A DNA stretch of 64,000 nt. Origin: Manduca sexta (Eukaryota > Arthropoda > Insecta > Lepidoptera > Sphingidae). The translations under genes and the position numbers were made by a program. The stretch is taken from NCBI RefSeq assembly GCF_014839805.1, contig NC_051130.1, positions 744,001 to 808,000 of the forward strand, given 5' to 3'. Within the stretch, counting starts at the first letter, position 1. Each line of letters starts with the position of its first letter. The notes under the pieces are model-generated. The model did not search any database. It saw only the letters and a list, made by a program, of their open reading frames with translations, and was not told the DNA's origin. Positions 50,266 through 62,242 of this stretch are shown here, in pieces.

Positions 50266-51574
50266 TTTTGAATTCTATTCGCAATCCTAAAATAAAATAA
50301 ATAACAAGCATGATCATACCAAATTATGTCTTATAATTCCAATTATAGTAGCTTCAATGTCGTTAAAACGGAAGTATATTATGTTGTAGTATATCAGGCT
50401 AAAAAAAACTTTTATGGATATATCGAAATTTTGTATCAAAATGTTTAAATTTTCATACTTTTTTATCCTCAAAACCTATCGCTTTTAGAGACGTATATGT
50501 GTTGGCGTTTTCAGTTGGCAATATGAGAGCTGCGCGTGTGATTCTATTATACTTTACACAATAGAAAACCCTTTTATTTTTCAATCTAGTGTGCTATAAA
50601 AATTCGTTTGTCGGTCTGTACAAAATTGAAAATTCTTCTGTCGCGTCAAAACATGTTGGAACTGATTGTAAAAATATTTACAACACAATTGTATTTGTAT
50701 TCGGGAATAATTTCCTAGTTGTTCGGTTTCGTGATACTTGCTGGGATGTGTTGGGAATATGCAGATTCGATAGCCAAATTTTAACACTGTGGGCTTTTCT
50801 AGATTTGTCCGAGACTAGAACTGAACTCATTCCCCCATGCATTTTGGTGCATGATTTGCACGGGGCATTCATGATGCTCATCAGCTTTTAGTTTTGTAAT
50901 GTTTATGCCTTTGGCGCCCGTGACATCACAAAACGGCCCAACGGAAGATCAGCGCTGGATTTTTATCAGCATAAGCTGAGCTGGGTTCGCTTTTGTGACG
51001 AGCAAATAGATTTAAGTGTTTTAAATTTGTAATTACCTATATTATGTAATTTTGCTTGTTACAAATAAATATTTTCTTTCTTTCTGAAGGAAAATTACTT
51101 CAGACAACCGATCGTATACAGTATAATAGGATTAAACCTAAGAGAAGATAAATGAAGATTAATTAACACAAAGACTAGGGTTTTAATAACAATATTTATT
51201 TTTCAATTGTTAGTTTAATCTGACAACTTTATAATTAAAACATAATTACTAAAGAACCTGCGAAAATAAATGATTTTACCTGCAGAAGAAAGTCGTTGGG
51301 GTGTAGTAACTCTACATTCCATTGGACAACACCATTTACCATTAGGTCTAGTAAGTGCAACCTCATAATAAAAACATAATAAAACCCGAGCGCATCCGTA
51401 GGAGTCACTAAGTAATAAACGTTTTGTTACCTCAGTTGCCTGCGATCTTTTGTGTTTATTTCCTTTAGTAAGTACATGTGTATTATCACTTTATTGTTTT
51501 GCATTCTATTCAATTTTATTTTGACTCTGGTAGATTTTGTTTCGCCTTTTAGACAGAATTAGGCTTTCCCGCAC
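50266..51574. other. no gene seen
   Basis: Contains a 100-codon open frame at 50589-50891 (+) overlapped by minus-strand frames. None has a domain that I recognise. The rest is AT-rich. Confidence 0.45.
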
Positions 51575-51755
51575 TCACACCCACCACTGCAACTTCTGTG
51601 AGCCAGGATCAGCAGTGGCACGCCATTTTATTACACAGAGCGATGAAGCTCAGAGTCTCAGGGAACACTAATTTTTCCTTATCCCGTAATGAAATTGATC
51701 AAGTAGAAAGATAGAGAGAGGTTGGAAATATTAATGTTTTCTTCCCTCCATAGCG
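51575..51755 (+). repeat. family J repeat, copy 1
   Basis: GAGCCAGGATCAGCAGTGGC, TTTATCCCG-type TTATCCCGTAATGAAATTGA, AGTAGAAAGATAGAGAGAGG. Matches 60783-60950. Confidence 0.6.
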
Positions 51756-51864
51756 AAGCGGGGGACAAAATAATGAACTAAGCATTGTAACCTCAAGTAT
51801 AGGAATGTTTACGACTAGAAAATTCAGTTGTAAAACACCACGAACAAAAATGTAATTAAAGAGT

Positions 51865-52000
51865 CCTCAGTCTTCCCCGTGACCATGAAGACTGCAAAGC
51901 CTTCGGAACATCGGGAGAAAATAATAATATACAAAACCGTGATAAAATCCGGAAAAAAAATATTTCAACATTCACGTAAATATAAGAAATCATTAAACCG
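51865..52000 (+). repeat. family E fragment
   Basis: GTGACCATGAAGACTGCAAA, GAACATCGGGAGAAAATAAT, ACCGTGATAAAATCCGGAAA. Confidence 0.65.
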
Positions 52001-52675
52001 CCATTAAAAGTTATTTTAACATAAAAAACACTCTAATAAACAACCTTTTCAAAACCACTTCAAAGGCTTACCGAATCGTAAATCTAAAGCTGTGTTAAAA
52101 TTCATAAATAATTATTGAAATCAAGCAGCAATAATGGAGTAACATTTATGTACAGGTTTCGTGAAAAGTTTCGGTTGAAAGCAGTTAAGATTTTAGAAAA
52201 GGCTTTTTAGGTGGGGGGAGGTCCATGGGGCGGATGGGTTGTTAACCCGAACAGATGTAAAGCCTCAAATCTATACGTGGACAAAGACTCATTCTATGTA
52301 TTACCTAGTAATCAATATGGTACGCCTTTTTGTAAATTCTCAACTCAACTCATTGAAAACCAGCGCTGCAGTATTACAAAAGTGGCATTGCATTATATAG
52401 CTGAATGAGAGGCCTATTTTGGTGCAATAATTGTTTATGTTATGTAAGATTTTGTGTTCCAATAACAAACTTTTCTTTTTTTTGTCGTTTGGGTCATTTA
52501 GGTCTGACCTTATCTATGTATATGAGCCTTTAAAGCTGTTACAAAAAAAAAATCTTTTCCCCGAAATTAAGGATTTTATTCTCTCACTAGCGACCCGCCC
52601 TAAATTTGCACAGGTAGTACTAATAAATATTTATAGCCAGATGACTTTTAGTGGTCCGATCGCTACGAAACTTGT
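52001..52675. other. no gene seen
   Basis: AT-rich with two short open frames (52211-52408, 52431-52709). Neither carries a recognisable motif. Confidence 0.45.
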
Positions 52676-52737
52676 TAAGCACGGGTCTTTTACTACTGAG
52701 AAGGTTTAGGCCTTAGTCCATCACGCTGGTCTACCGC
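52676..52737 (-). repeat. family A SINE 3' fragment
   Basis: TACTACTGAGAAGGTTTAGG and CCTTAGTCCATCACGCTGGT. Confidence 0.6.
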
Positions 52738-53754
52738 AGTTTCTTCAACCAATTGCTGTAGACAAAAATGGTAAGAGCGTGGCTTCAGTACATCAACTAT
52801 ATTCAAAATATATTGCCTATTTAAATATATAAATAGAATTCTAGAATTTATCCTTCATAATTATGGCCACCGATAAAGCTGATCTCGCGTAACCGAGCGT
52901 TGTTGAAGACGCCGCTACTAACCACTAAAGCAACAAGTTCCGCAGCGTACAGAAACTTTTCTAAAGTAACTGGTATAGGGTAGCGGCGGAGAGCGTATTG
53001 GAAATATCATTTATTTGTATAAGAAGTATTTTATGTTGCCGGCCTGAATACGGTTCCTTGATAAGACGTTTGGATAGAAATATTATTATGTATATAATGA
53101 AGTTAAAGAACACGTATTTTAATTTTTTTTAAACGTTTTGTGTCCGGAGTTATTTCATTAATACAAAACAAAATTATTTTTCACATTTTGAAATTACTAT
53201 TTTACACACTTTGGGACTAGGATCAATGATAGTTCCAAACATGCTGTATCTGCTGTAAGTTCCTGAGGAGTTGGATATACCGCTAAGTGTTTGATGCTGC
53301 AGCATCAGCTCAAGGTGACCATGCCTTAGAAATACCACCGAAGTAACAGTACACCAATTAAATTATTTAGATCTGTGATTAATAGTTGTTTTGTGTAAAG
53401 GATTAAAAAGAGGGGAAAGCGAAAGTTTGAGCGGAAGAGGTGAAAAGGTGTTTCAAAATCGTACCTTGTTAAATATATTCTCTGCCTAACGTTATAGGAC
53501 AAGAGCGTGAGTGTATATAAAGGTTCTTTTTATACTGCGTTCATGAATCATTTACGAATAACAGCTATAATAACAGCGGGGTTCAGCTGAAAATCAGTGC
53601 TGTTTTGCAGCGTATACTGAGCTGGTATCCCTTCTACCACACATCATGCAAGCAATCAGTTGTGTGCATGGTATTGTTAACTGTGTGTGTGTGTGTGCTT
53701 TTTTTTCTTTTATACTTTTTTTGTTGTATTTATGTGTGTGTAGAAAAATAAATG
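52738..53754. other. no gene seen; (TG)8 at 53682-53697
   Basis: AT-rich sequence with a short TG microsatellite. No repeat or gene was recognised. Confidence 0.45.
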
Positions 53755-54235
53755 GTTTAAATGGTTTAAATATTTTCGCCTAAAATCCCGGTTTTAGTTT
53801 TATATTATTTTGATAATTTTGGTAGGAATATAGGGTGAGTAACTGAATTTACGACTGTAACTATGTCAGTATTGTTTCGACAATTTCTCTTTGTGTAGTA
53901 AGTAGTTGCCCGGCATTGTGTGCTGAACTGCAATATCATGAGATGCACGTTCCCCGAACCCGTTATCTATTACTTTATTGAGTTTTCCAGTACCTTTTTT
54001 TAAGTTATAAAATGTTTGTGATCTTCTTAGTACAGTGTACGAATAAAAGATTTTTCTTTCTAGTGCCTTAGGGCGGGTAAAATTAAAAAAAACTTTTTAT
54101 TAATATTTCTATAGTTCGAAACTACATTTTTTCACTTTACATCTATGTTTAGATAAACTTATGGTAAAGTGTTGTTTTCAAGAAGACTAATATATTGTTT
54201 ATTAACGTAATGTCAAAAAGACCTTGTATATTTGT
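53755..54235 (-). mobile_element. family M element, degenerate third copy
   Basis: ATTTTCGCCTAAAATCCCGG at 53771 and, 300 bp on, AGTTCGAAACTACATTTTTT, CTTATGGTAAAGTGTTGTTT and the end TAATGTCAAAAAGACCTTGT correspond to copy 2. The middle is unrelated or decayed. Confidence 0.5.
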
Positions 54236-54554
54236 AAAAGATAAAAAAATACTATAAGTTCCTAACATACCCCACCAGTGCCGCATAATCCTGGCGTAGA
54301 CCGATATTGTCTCGAATGCGGGCATCCATCAGCTCTGCTTTATGACGGATTTGCATTTAAAGCGGTCCGGCCCCTATCACTAACTGAATGCGGCTTGGAA
54401 ATAGGAATATCCTGGAAAACCTAGACGTTCTACTGGCTTCTTTCTTACTCAATCCGTTTGCATATACTTTTAGTGATGAAGGGAGAGGTAACAAAGGTAG
54501 TGTGAAACATGATGTATCGTATAAGCTATGATATGTATTTATTGACGATTAAAG
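54236..54554. other. no gene seen
   Basis: Mixed-composition sequence without a recognisable frame or repeat. Confidence 0.45.
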
Positions 54555-54802
54555 TCTGCCTCGGTGGTGTAATATTGTGTGCGCGGTACAGAACCGCTCT
54601 GAGGTCCCGGGTTCGAATCCTGGGTCGGGAAAATTGGGTTTTTTTGTTCAGTTGCAACCCGGCTTCAAATTAAGTTTTATGAAAAGTATAAGCCTGGAGT
54701 TTCGAAATTTGTGTCCCATATGGCGATAGGCTCACCACCCATCACACCATGTGTTACATGTCTGCTTACCCTTTCGAAGATAAAGGCGTGATGTGTGTAT
54801 TA
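54555..54802 (+). repeat. family B SINE
   Basis: GTCTGCCTCGGTGGTGTAAT, GAACCGCTCTGAGGTCCCGG, GTTCGAATCCTGGGTCGGGA, ATATGGCGATAGGCTCACCA. The body has about 40 extra bp near 54660. Confidence 0.7.
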
Positions 54803-55002
54803 ACGTTATGTTTAAAAACCTACCACGTCCACGACTTTGTATCTAAAGTACGTTATTAAGCTAACAAAGTGACACTTGTTCCGCTACCTTATTAATTCAT
54901 CCTTCAGAACAGTGACCTAATATACAGCTTATTTAGGACCTCTTGAGTTTCTTTGGTGAGGGTCTTTAAGTGTGATTTTGCGTTGCTATGTTCTTTTAGA
55001 AT

Positions 55003-55180
55003 AGTCGCTTGCTTTAACGGTGAAGGAAAATATCGTGAGGAAACCTGCATACCTGAGAAGTTCTCTATAGGAATTCGAGTGTGTGTGAAGTCTAATAATC
55101 CGCACTAAGCCAGCCTAATCCCACTCAATAGGAGGGGCGGCCCGTGCCCAGCAGTGGGACAGTATATAATACAGGGTTGA
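55003..55180 (+). repeat. family A SINE 3' half
   Basis: GCTTTAACGGTGAAGGAAAA, TATCGTGAGGAAACCTGCAT, GCAGTGGGACAGTATATAAT. Confidence 0.75.
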
Positions 55181-55274
55181 TACGTTCTTATTTAATCTCT
55201 GGTTAAACTAAGGTGTCAGGCAGATGCTGTTAGTCTTGCCAATACACTACACTATTATAAAAGCTTCTCTGTTA

Positions 55275-55385
55275 GTAGAATATTTGCACCTGTATATTGC
55301 GCACACACTAGTGCATTACAATATCTCCTGCGTACCTGGCTGATACCCGCCGTGGCCAAAATTTGGCCAGGAAGGATTAATTTTT
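55275..55385 (+). repeat. 3' end of the variant-body SINE
   Basis: TGCACCTGTATATTGCGCAC, ACTAGTGCATTACAATATCT and CCTGCGTACCTGGCTGAT match 23475-23590. Confidence 0.65.
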
Positions 55386-56554
55386 TAACAATTTAACACT
55401 ATCTGCGAGATGCCTAAATACAACTTAACTTGTACGTAATACAATCATCTTGATAACCTTATTGCCTTCCAGAGAGTTTTATTTTCACTCGTAGACTTAT
55501 TCTCTACAGTTTATGGATTTTTTTTAATAAAACTAAACTAATAAATATAAAGATTTTATTTCTTTAAATGCTTCAATATCTAAAACTACTGATCCCATTT
55601 TGAAAATTCTTTCTTAAATAGCAGCTACGGTATTCACTACTACAATAGATCCGTTTTAGTATGAGAATGTACATATATTTACGCGAGTTGGATAACAGTA
55701 GAAGTACATAGCAAATTTTAAATACAGCAAATTTGATATATGTTTTATTAATAGAAGTCTACATAATTCATAACTACAGCGAATCCTTTTTCCGAGAATG
55801 TAGTACCTATATTTATGCAGCTTGGGTCGCGGTGGAACTAGTTCACAGAACAAGACAGCAAGCCCAGCATATCAACACCAAAACATATAAACTAAACAAA
55901 GGCACACGGCCTATTCAACCAGGACTTTCGTGTAAGCAGTCAGTGTAACTTCCTTAAATCTTATCGGTGTCGCTATGGGGCTTAAACACGGAATAAGTTG
56001 ATGAATAAATTTGAACCGTTTATGCAAGGATTGAGGTAGGAAATGCAATGTGAGATCATGGAAGGCAACGGCTTCAACGGAAAATAAGATAAAATTAATA
56101 TGGTAAAAGGTTTCATGGTGTTACGGTGTTCTGTGGACGTTTTATTTTTGCAATGTAAGGGTCAATGAACTTGATGATTTATATTTTCGAATACAAAATT
56201 GCAATATACGTAATCAATATCCTGAGACAATATAATATTATGGGTTATAATATCACATAATTACACTGGCAACAGACCTCCTCAATGACTTTATAGGAAG
56301 AAAGATACAGAGGTTTTATTTGATAGTGTTGTAGGTATGCGACAACGATTAATTTGAGTCGTTTTTTAACTATGCTTCTATAATTGCAATTATTCATCGT
56401 TACCATTGATTCGATTTTGAGACCTATTAACTCACTATATTTCTAGGTTTGATTTTGTATTGTACGATTAAGATTTTTTTCTGTGAAATCATCATCAAAA
56501 TTGTTTGAAAAATAAAGCAGTTTTTCATATTTGCAATATTGTTAGGCGCATAAG
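55386..56554. other. no gene seen
   Basis: AT-rich. The open frame 55733-55948 (+) has no recognisable domain. Confidence 0.45.
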
Positions 56555-56705
56555 TGGTAGCGTGGTGGGGTTAACATGTCATCTTTTTCTCACTAACGCA
56601 ATGTTATGGTCGGGGACATACGATGTCGTCACAGTTTGTTATTTTTATTATTTGACAGCTACCTTTTCCACCGAACCTCAAAGCTTTATAACTTATTTAT
56701 TGTTG
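56555..56705 (+). repeat. family N repeat, copy 2
   Basis: CTTTTTCTCACTAACGCAAT, TTATTTGACAGCTACCTTTT and CCACCGAACCTCAAAG match the inverse of 41700-41830. Confidence 0.55.
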
Positions 56706-57255
56706 CCTGGAATATAAATATATTTTTATCACTAGATTATGAATGACATATTTTTTTTTTTGATAAATGTTGCCCTTTGGGCCAATACACAACAACACTT
56801 GTAAATTGCTGCTTGGCTGCAGTATCAGATAAAGCAAAAGCCCCTTAGTTACACCGGATACAATACCCTTCGAACTAAAAGGTAATAATGCATACTGCTA
56901 ATTAGGTAAAATTACATAAATACCACAAAACACGACAGACATCTCAACAGACCTTGTTACAAACGCGAATATTTCTGAAACACAACCACAACTGAATAGG
57001 TCATCAATGAGAACTGAAAATACCGAGGGAAGGATAAAATCATTGAGTAGAACGTTCCATTGAGGTTTCGGTACAACCATTTCCACAGTGCCCATATTTT
57101 GTGTCGATACAATTTGAATAGAATGTTAATATACCAAGGTGTGCAAAGATTTGTTCTTGTTTGTTAAAACACGTCTGCTTTGTGATTTAGAAGAAGGAAA
57201 ATTAAAAAGCGATCAACATGTTATATATAAAGCATTTTAGTAATGAACGCAATGT
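56706..57255. other. no gene seen
   Basis: AT-rich. The part 56775-56885 (TTGCTGCTTGGCTGCAGTAT) faintly resembles family D. Confidence 0.4.
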
Positions 57256-57842
57256 GCTACTAATATAATAAATGCGAATGTTTGTGGGAATGGATGTATG
57301 ATTGCTTCTCTTTCACGAAAAAACTGCGGATTTGAATGAGACTTTACAGTAATATTGGTTATACACATTGACGTATATTCTATAGATATGAACATACATA
57401 TAAATTATTTGTTCAAATTCTGAACTGAACTGACAACCAAAACGTCACTGTTATGATCTATTTATTCACTTGTAGAACAAATAATTTTAATTATTTGACC
57501 ACTATTTTTATTCACACATCCAGGTATACACTAAGACTCGAGTTCTTATATTATGAGAGCCACTCCGTATACAACTTCAAGCTGTCAATATTCAAACCAT
57601 ACTTAAGCAATTGTATAAATTGTATTACAATTCAGTTGAACACAGTGAATGTTCCGAACGCCAAATCTAGTACGTAGGTAGTACATATATATCGACGGTT
57701 ATACATTAGAATAACACATAGGCTACAATTTACAATGATTTTGTGTAGTTTGGTCATAATATAACGACAATATCAAGTAAGTCGGAAAAAAAAATATCCC
57801 GGAAAACTTCTTCACGCGGTCGAAGCCGCAAGCAAAAGCTAG
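57256..57842 (+). mobile_element. Helitron interrupted by a family H element
   Basis: CTACTAATATAATAAATGCG start, ACTTTACAGTAATATTGGTT to 57367, resuming TACATTAGAATAACACATAG after 57704, and ending ACGCGGTCGAAGCCGCAAGC, AAAAG and CTAG. Confidence 0.75.
57368..57704 (+). mobile_element. family H element, copy 2, with 9-bp target duplication
   Basis: Begins ATTGACGTATATTCTATAG and ends TATATATCGAC. GGTTATACA occurs immediately before and after, and once only in uninterrupted Helitron relatives. No obvious inverted ends and no coding frame. Confidence 0.7.
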
Positions 57843-57904
57843 TCTTATATGAATTGCAAGGAATTATTAAATAAATAAACTTAAAGAATATTTTGCAACC
57901 AATA

Positions 57905-58025
57905 CAATCGACTGACGAGAGGTAGGCTTCGACAGTCGACAAAATTATGCCAGCCTGTTGGAACCGGTATACACAGGCTGATCCCGGAACGCGACACACT
58001 TTGACCACTCTGGCGGATATAAAAT
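57905..58025 (+). repeat. family C fragment
   Basis: GTCGACAAAATTATGCCAGC, TATACACAGGCTGATCCCGG, AACGCGACACACTTTGACCA. Confidence 0.7.
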
Positions 58026-58144
58026 ATATCCTACGTTCAGTAAATCTAAATTAAATACCACATTGACATATATCAACAAAATCTAAGTAACCCATGAAAA
58101 TATTTTATATTTACATTTTACATAGATACTGTTAAAATAAATAA

Positions 58145-58463
58145 GCAGCGATGGCCTAGTTGGTTGTAGAACGGACTGCCGAGACGAATGTCCACAGGTT
58201 CAAAACCCAAGGGCACACACCTCTGACTTTTCCAAACATTATGTGTGTATTCTTTGTGAATTATCGCTTGCTTTAACCGCGAAGGAAAACACCGTGAGGA
58301 AACCTGCACACCTGAGAAGTTCTTTATAGGAATTTCGAAGGTGTGTGAAGTTTACCAATCCGCATTAGGCCAGCGTGGTGGACTAAGGCCTAATTCCTCT
58401 CAGTGGTAGAGGAGGCTCGTGCAGTGCGACAATATATAATACAGGGCTGATATTATTATTATT
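58145..58463 (+). repeat. family A SINE, full length
   Basis: GCAGCGATGGCCTAGTTGGT, AGGTTCAAAACCCAAGGGCA, ACCGTGAGGAAACCTGCACA, TACAGGGCTGATATTATTAT. Confidence 0.85.
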
Positions 58464-58465
58464 CC

Positions 58466-58775
58466 TACAGGAAACTACGGCATAAAGACCGGTCTTTTGG
58501 AAGGCTTGCGTGGATGGACATGGATCCAACACGCAGAGGGCCCTTTAAGATACATTATTCTAGTTGGGGTTTATACACATCGTTAGTACTCTTTAGCCAG
58601 CGTGGTCGACTAAGGCCTAATCCCTCTCAGTAGTAGAGGAGGCCCGTGCCCAACAGAGGGACAGTATATAATACAGGGCTAATATTATTATTAAGTACTC
58701 TCTGTCTGTACTTATAGATGGGATCTAGCTGTACTGATTGCTGGGCTATTTATTAAGACAAGGGGACGCCAAGTA
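58466..58775 (+). other. possible old coding remnant split by a SINE fragment
   Basis: After an acceptor-like TTCCTACAG (to 58473) one frame is open to 58594. Removing the SINE fragment 58595-58694 (flanked by AGTACTCT on both sides) keeps it open to about 58775, reading GPFKIHYSSWGLYTS and WDLAVLIAGLFIKT with a membrane-like character. No family can be named. It may equally be transposon-derived. Confidence 0.25.
58595..58694 (+). repeat. family A SINE 3' fragment with target duplication
   Basis: GCCAGCGTGGTCGACTAAGG, GAGGAGGCCCGTGCCCAACA, AATACAGGGCTAATATTATT. The flank AGTACTCT is repeated on both sides. Confidence 0.75.
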
Positions 58776-58788
58776 AAATGTCTCAATT

Positions 58789-59125
58789 TAATGTATTCAA
58801 GACAGACGGTGACTTGCCTCCCACTAGATAGGCATCCCATAAGTGGCGTAAACCAAGGTCGCAACACTGGTGTCGGAGACTTAAGGGTGTCGAGAGATTT
58901 CACCATGGCGGGTCGTTGTCGCGTCCCGGAACGGGTTTCCTCGCGATTACGCAAATTGAGCACTTCCACCCTGGAGCTGAGGTTCTTAGCTCTTGCGACT
59001 TCCACCCCTAGCCGGCCGGTTAAGGCAAGGCAAGGGTCAGGGGGTCTCACTTAGCCTCCACGGAATCAGGGAACGCGGTGTCGCCACTCACCGTCGGCTC
59101 GCCACTAAGCCGGCTCTGCGGGCTT
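58789..59125. mobile_element. GC-rich probable LINE UTR fragment
   Basis: CATAAGTGGCGTAAACCAAG, GGCGGGTCGTTGTCGCGTCC, GGAACGGGTTTCCTCGCGAT and GCCGGCTCTGCGGGCTTATG. Open on both strands because of GC richness. Composition and gene-less context suggest retroposon UTR. The class is unproven. Confidence 0.4.
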
Positions 59126-59469
59126 ATGATTATTACTGTTAAAATTATAACTTTACTACGAACTAAAGCAATGGACGTTATATTTCAATAATCCGGCGGG
59201 TCCAACCATAAATTTGGCTGTACTATGCATTATTTCAATATAAAAAAGCGATCGCTCATATCTACGGCTTATTTTTTACATCATGAATGGAAATCCTGAT
59301 TAATGGCTGAATGGGGATGAGATATTAATGTTATTTTTTTAATCTGCTTGTATAAGTAATTAAATTACTTCTCTGGTAACCGTGTTAACTGGTGTTAGCT
59401 ATAATTAGTGAAGTATTTTTGTTCCTCTTTTCTATAAAAAGATAATGTGTCCGTAATTATTTCTTATGT
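59126..59469. other. no gene seen
   Basis: AT-rich sequence with no recognisable content. Confidence 0.5.
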
Positions 59470-59620
59470 TTAAATAAAAAGTATATTGTGGATTCTAACG
59501 CGGTTTTTATATTATAATCTTTAGACGTTTCGAAGACTTTGCAGCCTTCGTGGTTGCGGCGGACTGAGTTGTTGGTCATCCGAAAAGTCAGTTACAATAT
59601 TTACCTACATTTAATACTTA
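59470..59620 (-). repeat. family E fragment
   Basis: ATTTCTTATGTTTAAATAAA, CTTTGCAGCCTTCGTGGTTG and GTTGGTCATCCGAAAAGTCA. Confidence 0.65.
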
Positions 59621-60449
59621 TGGATTTCTTTAAATGGATGTATTCGGCCCGATGGCGTAGTACTAGTATAACCGATATGATGTGTCTCAAAATTAATTAG
59701 AGTAAAACGGATAATTCAATTTTGATACTGGATTTATTAGCGAAATTCTAGTAAAAGATAATATTATAAGCTATAAAAAAATATGCAAAAACGGCTTTTA
59801 CTAAAATTCCAATAAATAATAAACTTATATTTGATGGCTACTTTTAGGTATTTGATGCAAGGTGCACGCAAAAATGTACCCTATAAACCACAAAAACTGT
59901 GATTGAAATATAAATAATGTAAATCCACGCGGCGCTGCCATGCCCAGCATTAAAATATTTAAGACAGTCGTTAACTTCAAGGATATTATGACCGAAATAA
60001 ATCCGAAGGTAATTACCGCTAATCGTTGTTTTACCTCGAGTCGAGTAACTGACGCGTAACAAACTCCTGTAATCAAATTACACGGCATCAGTGTAATCTG
60101 TAATCAAATTAGTGGATAAAGTATCGGAATGTAAATTTTAGTCGATGCTTGAAAGGCAATCTATGCTATAAATGTACCGAAAATTAGTTATACACATATT
60201 TAGGTTCGACAGAAATTTCTGTTTCGTTTTATGTTGATTTTGTATTTCTAAGCCAATTTTTATATTATTAAATTATATTTTTATACAGTTATTAGTTTAA
60301 TACATATGAATTGCTTTAAGTGTAGGACTTTTTTGAAGTCCAAAGAAGATAATTGATACTCGACGACGTAAGAGTAGAGAGTAGATTGAATGTAAACACG
60401 TGTAAAATTAATACAAGTAGAAAACCGAGAGATAATAAAAGTACCACCA
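59621..60449. other. no gene seen
   Basis: AT-rich. The minus-strand frames at 59825-60088 have no domain support. Confidence 0.45.
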
Positions 60450-60560
60450 TGTCCATATCTACCATCAAGCAGCATTCAGCGTGCATTGTTTGGTTCCTGT
60501 TCGATGGATATTTTAGCCAGCATAATACTGGGCATTATGAGTCTTAACATGTCTTAGTTG
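60450..60560 (-). repeat. family D fragment, diverged
   Basis: CATCAAGCAGCATTCAGCGT, TGTTTGGTTCCTGTTCGATG, CATTATGAGTCTTAACATG. Confidence 0.45.
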
Positions 60561-60782
60561 AACTTAACATATAAGATTATAGCCCTTATCTCTTGTAGTA
60601 TTATTAAATGAAACGCCAATCGATCACGAATGTCGACACAATTTGCGCGTTTCGTTCGCATAAACTTGACAGACAAGTGTAGGGCACCGCCTGCAGACCG
60701 AAAAGGCTATCCTAAGTCCTTACTACATAGTACACATGGCCATGTTTGCCCGATCCAAGCCACTAGTAAAGACTTATCCGCC

Positions 60783-60950
60783 CTCACAGCCACCACTACA
60801 GCTCCTAAGAGCCAGGATCAGCAGTGCCACGCATTTTATGACACCGAGCAGTGAAGCTCGGCGAGTCTCGGTGAAAACTAATTTGTCTTTATCCCGCAAC
60901 GAAATTAATCAAATAGAAAGATAGGGAGGAGTCAGAAATATTAATTGTCC
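60783..60950 (+). repeat. family J repeat, copy 2
   Basis: GAGCCAGGATCAGCAGTGCC, GCAGTGAAGCTCGGCGAGTC, TTTATCCCGCAACGAAATTA, AATAGAAAGATAGGGAGGAG. Confidence 0.6.
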
Positions 60951-61130
60951 AAGTAATTTGTAGTAAATTAGTGTTAGGACGATGTTTCGGTTTTGACAAT
61001 TTTCGGTGCTAAATTGTGAATTTTGGGGCCAAATATGCCGAAACAAAAACAACTTCCTGGGCTTGCAAAACGAGATTCGTTGGTGGTAATTGTTTAACTA
61101 CAGAATAGTGTGTGTACGTTATATTAATCA

Positions 61131-61345
61131 TCATCATCATTAGCCGTAGGATGTCCACTGCTGAACATGGGCTTTCCCCAACGATTTCAAGATCGGCCTA
61201 TTGGAAGCGACCCACAGGGCCACATCTAGCTTCCTCCTGCAACTTTTATTAGGTCATCTGTCCACCTCGTGGATGGACGTCCGACACTACGCTTGGCTGT
61301 TCATGACCTCCACTCTAGAATCTTCTTGTCCCATCGGCCATCAGT
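61131..61345 (-). mobile_element. RTE-type LINE 3' fragment
   Basis: The minus strand reads RPSTRWTDDLIKVAGG and, after an indel, WVASNRPILKSLGKAHVQQW, the classic RTE C-terminus, with an ATGATGATGAT tail. The longest of the three minus-oriented tails. Confidence 0.75.
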
Positions 61346-61630
61346 TCTGCTCGCGGCCTACTTTAGTAAAATAATCACATATATTGATAGATTTACAAAA
61401 AAAACTGCGATGATATTTAAAAGATTAAGATATATTTCAATTAGGGCTATGAATTATACTTTTGACACTTGTGCTTTAGATAACTTAGATTTAAGGTTAA
61501 TTTAGGTACACACACAAAAGACCTTAACTACTAAACAAATAAAAAATTGAAATAGCTTTTATTTTTTGTCTCCGTACCAACAATCGTTCTATCTTCAATA
61601 AAATAAACTTCATAGTTTAATTAAGATTAA
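61346..61630. other. no gene seen
   Basis: AT-rich linker. Confidence 0.5.
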
Positions 61631-61952
61631 GCCGCGATAGCCTAGTTGGTTCTGGAACGGACTGCCGAGACGAATGTCCGCAGGTTCAAATCCCAAGGGC
61701 ACACACCTCTGACTTTTCTAAAAATGATGTGTGTATTCTTTATGAATTATCGCTTGCTTTAACAGTGAAGGAAAACATCGTGAGGAAACCTGTATACCTG
61801 AGAAATTCTCTATAGGAATTTTCCAGGGTGTGTGAAGTCTACCAACCCGCACTAGGCCAGCGTGGTGGACTAAGGCCTAATTCCTCTCATTAGTAGAGGA
61901 GGCCCGTGCCCAGCTGTGGGACAGTATATAATACAGAGCTGATATTATTATA
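61631..61952 (+). repeat. family A SINE, full length
   Basis: GCCGCGATAGCCTAGTTGGT, CAGGTTCAAATCCCAAGGGC, ATCGTGAGGAAACCTGTATA, TATAATACAGAGCTGATATT. Confidence 0.85.
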
Positions 61953-62018
61953 AGATTAAGAAAAAATATATATTTGGATTAAAGTTTATGTGTAGCATTT
62001 TTAAAATTAGGGTTGAAA

Positions 62019-62242
62019 TAGCTCGGTGGCGTAGTTTTATTGCATGCGCGGTACGGCAGCTCTCTGAAGTCCTGGGTTTGAATCCCGGTACGAAAGTAAT
62101 ATTTGGGTTTCTCAGCTCAATACTTATCAGTCCGGAGTCTGGATTTGTGCCCGATATGGTGATAGGCTCGCCCCCTATCATATCATGGGACGGAACACAC
62201 TTGGCGAAAAGTGATCTTTCGGGAATAAATACGTGATGTGTG
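62019..62242 (+). repeat. family B SINE
   Basis: AGCTCGGTGGCGTAGTTTTA, GCGCGGTACGGCAGCTCTCT, TGGGTTTGAATCCCGGTACG, CATATCATGGGACGGAACAC. About 25 bp of the 3' body are missing. Confidence 0.75.

Noticed and set aside
50589..50891. 100-codon plus-strand frame
   Set aside because: Overlapped by minus-strand frames of similar length, and no family resemblance or splice context.
58791..59054. 87-codon plus-strand and 112-codon minus-strand frames
   Set aside because: Both lie in a GC-rich probable retroposon UTR and oppose each other. Neither has a recognisable domain.
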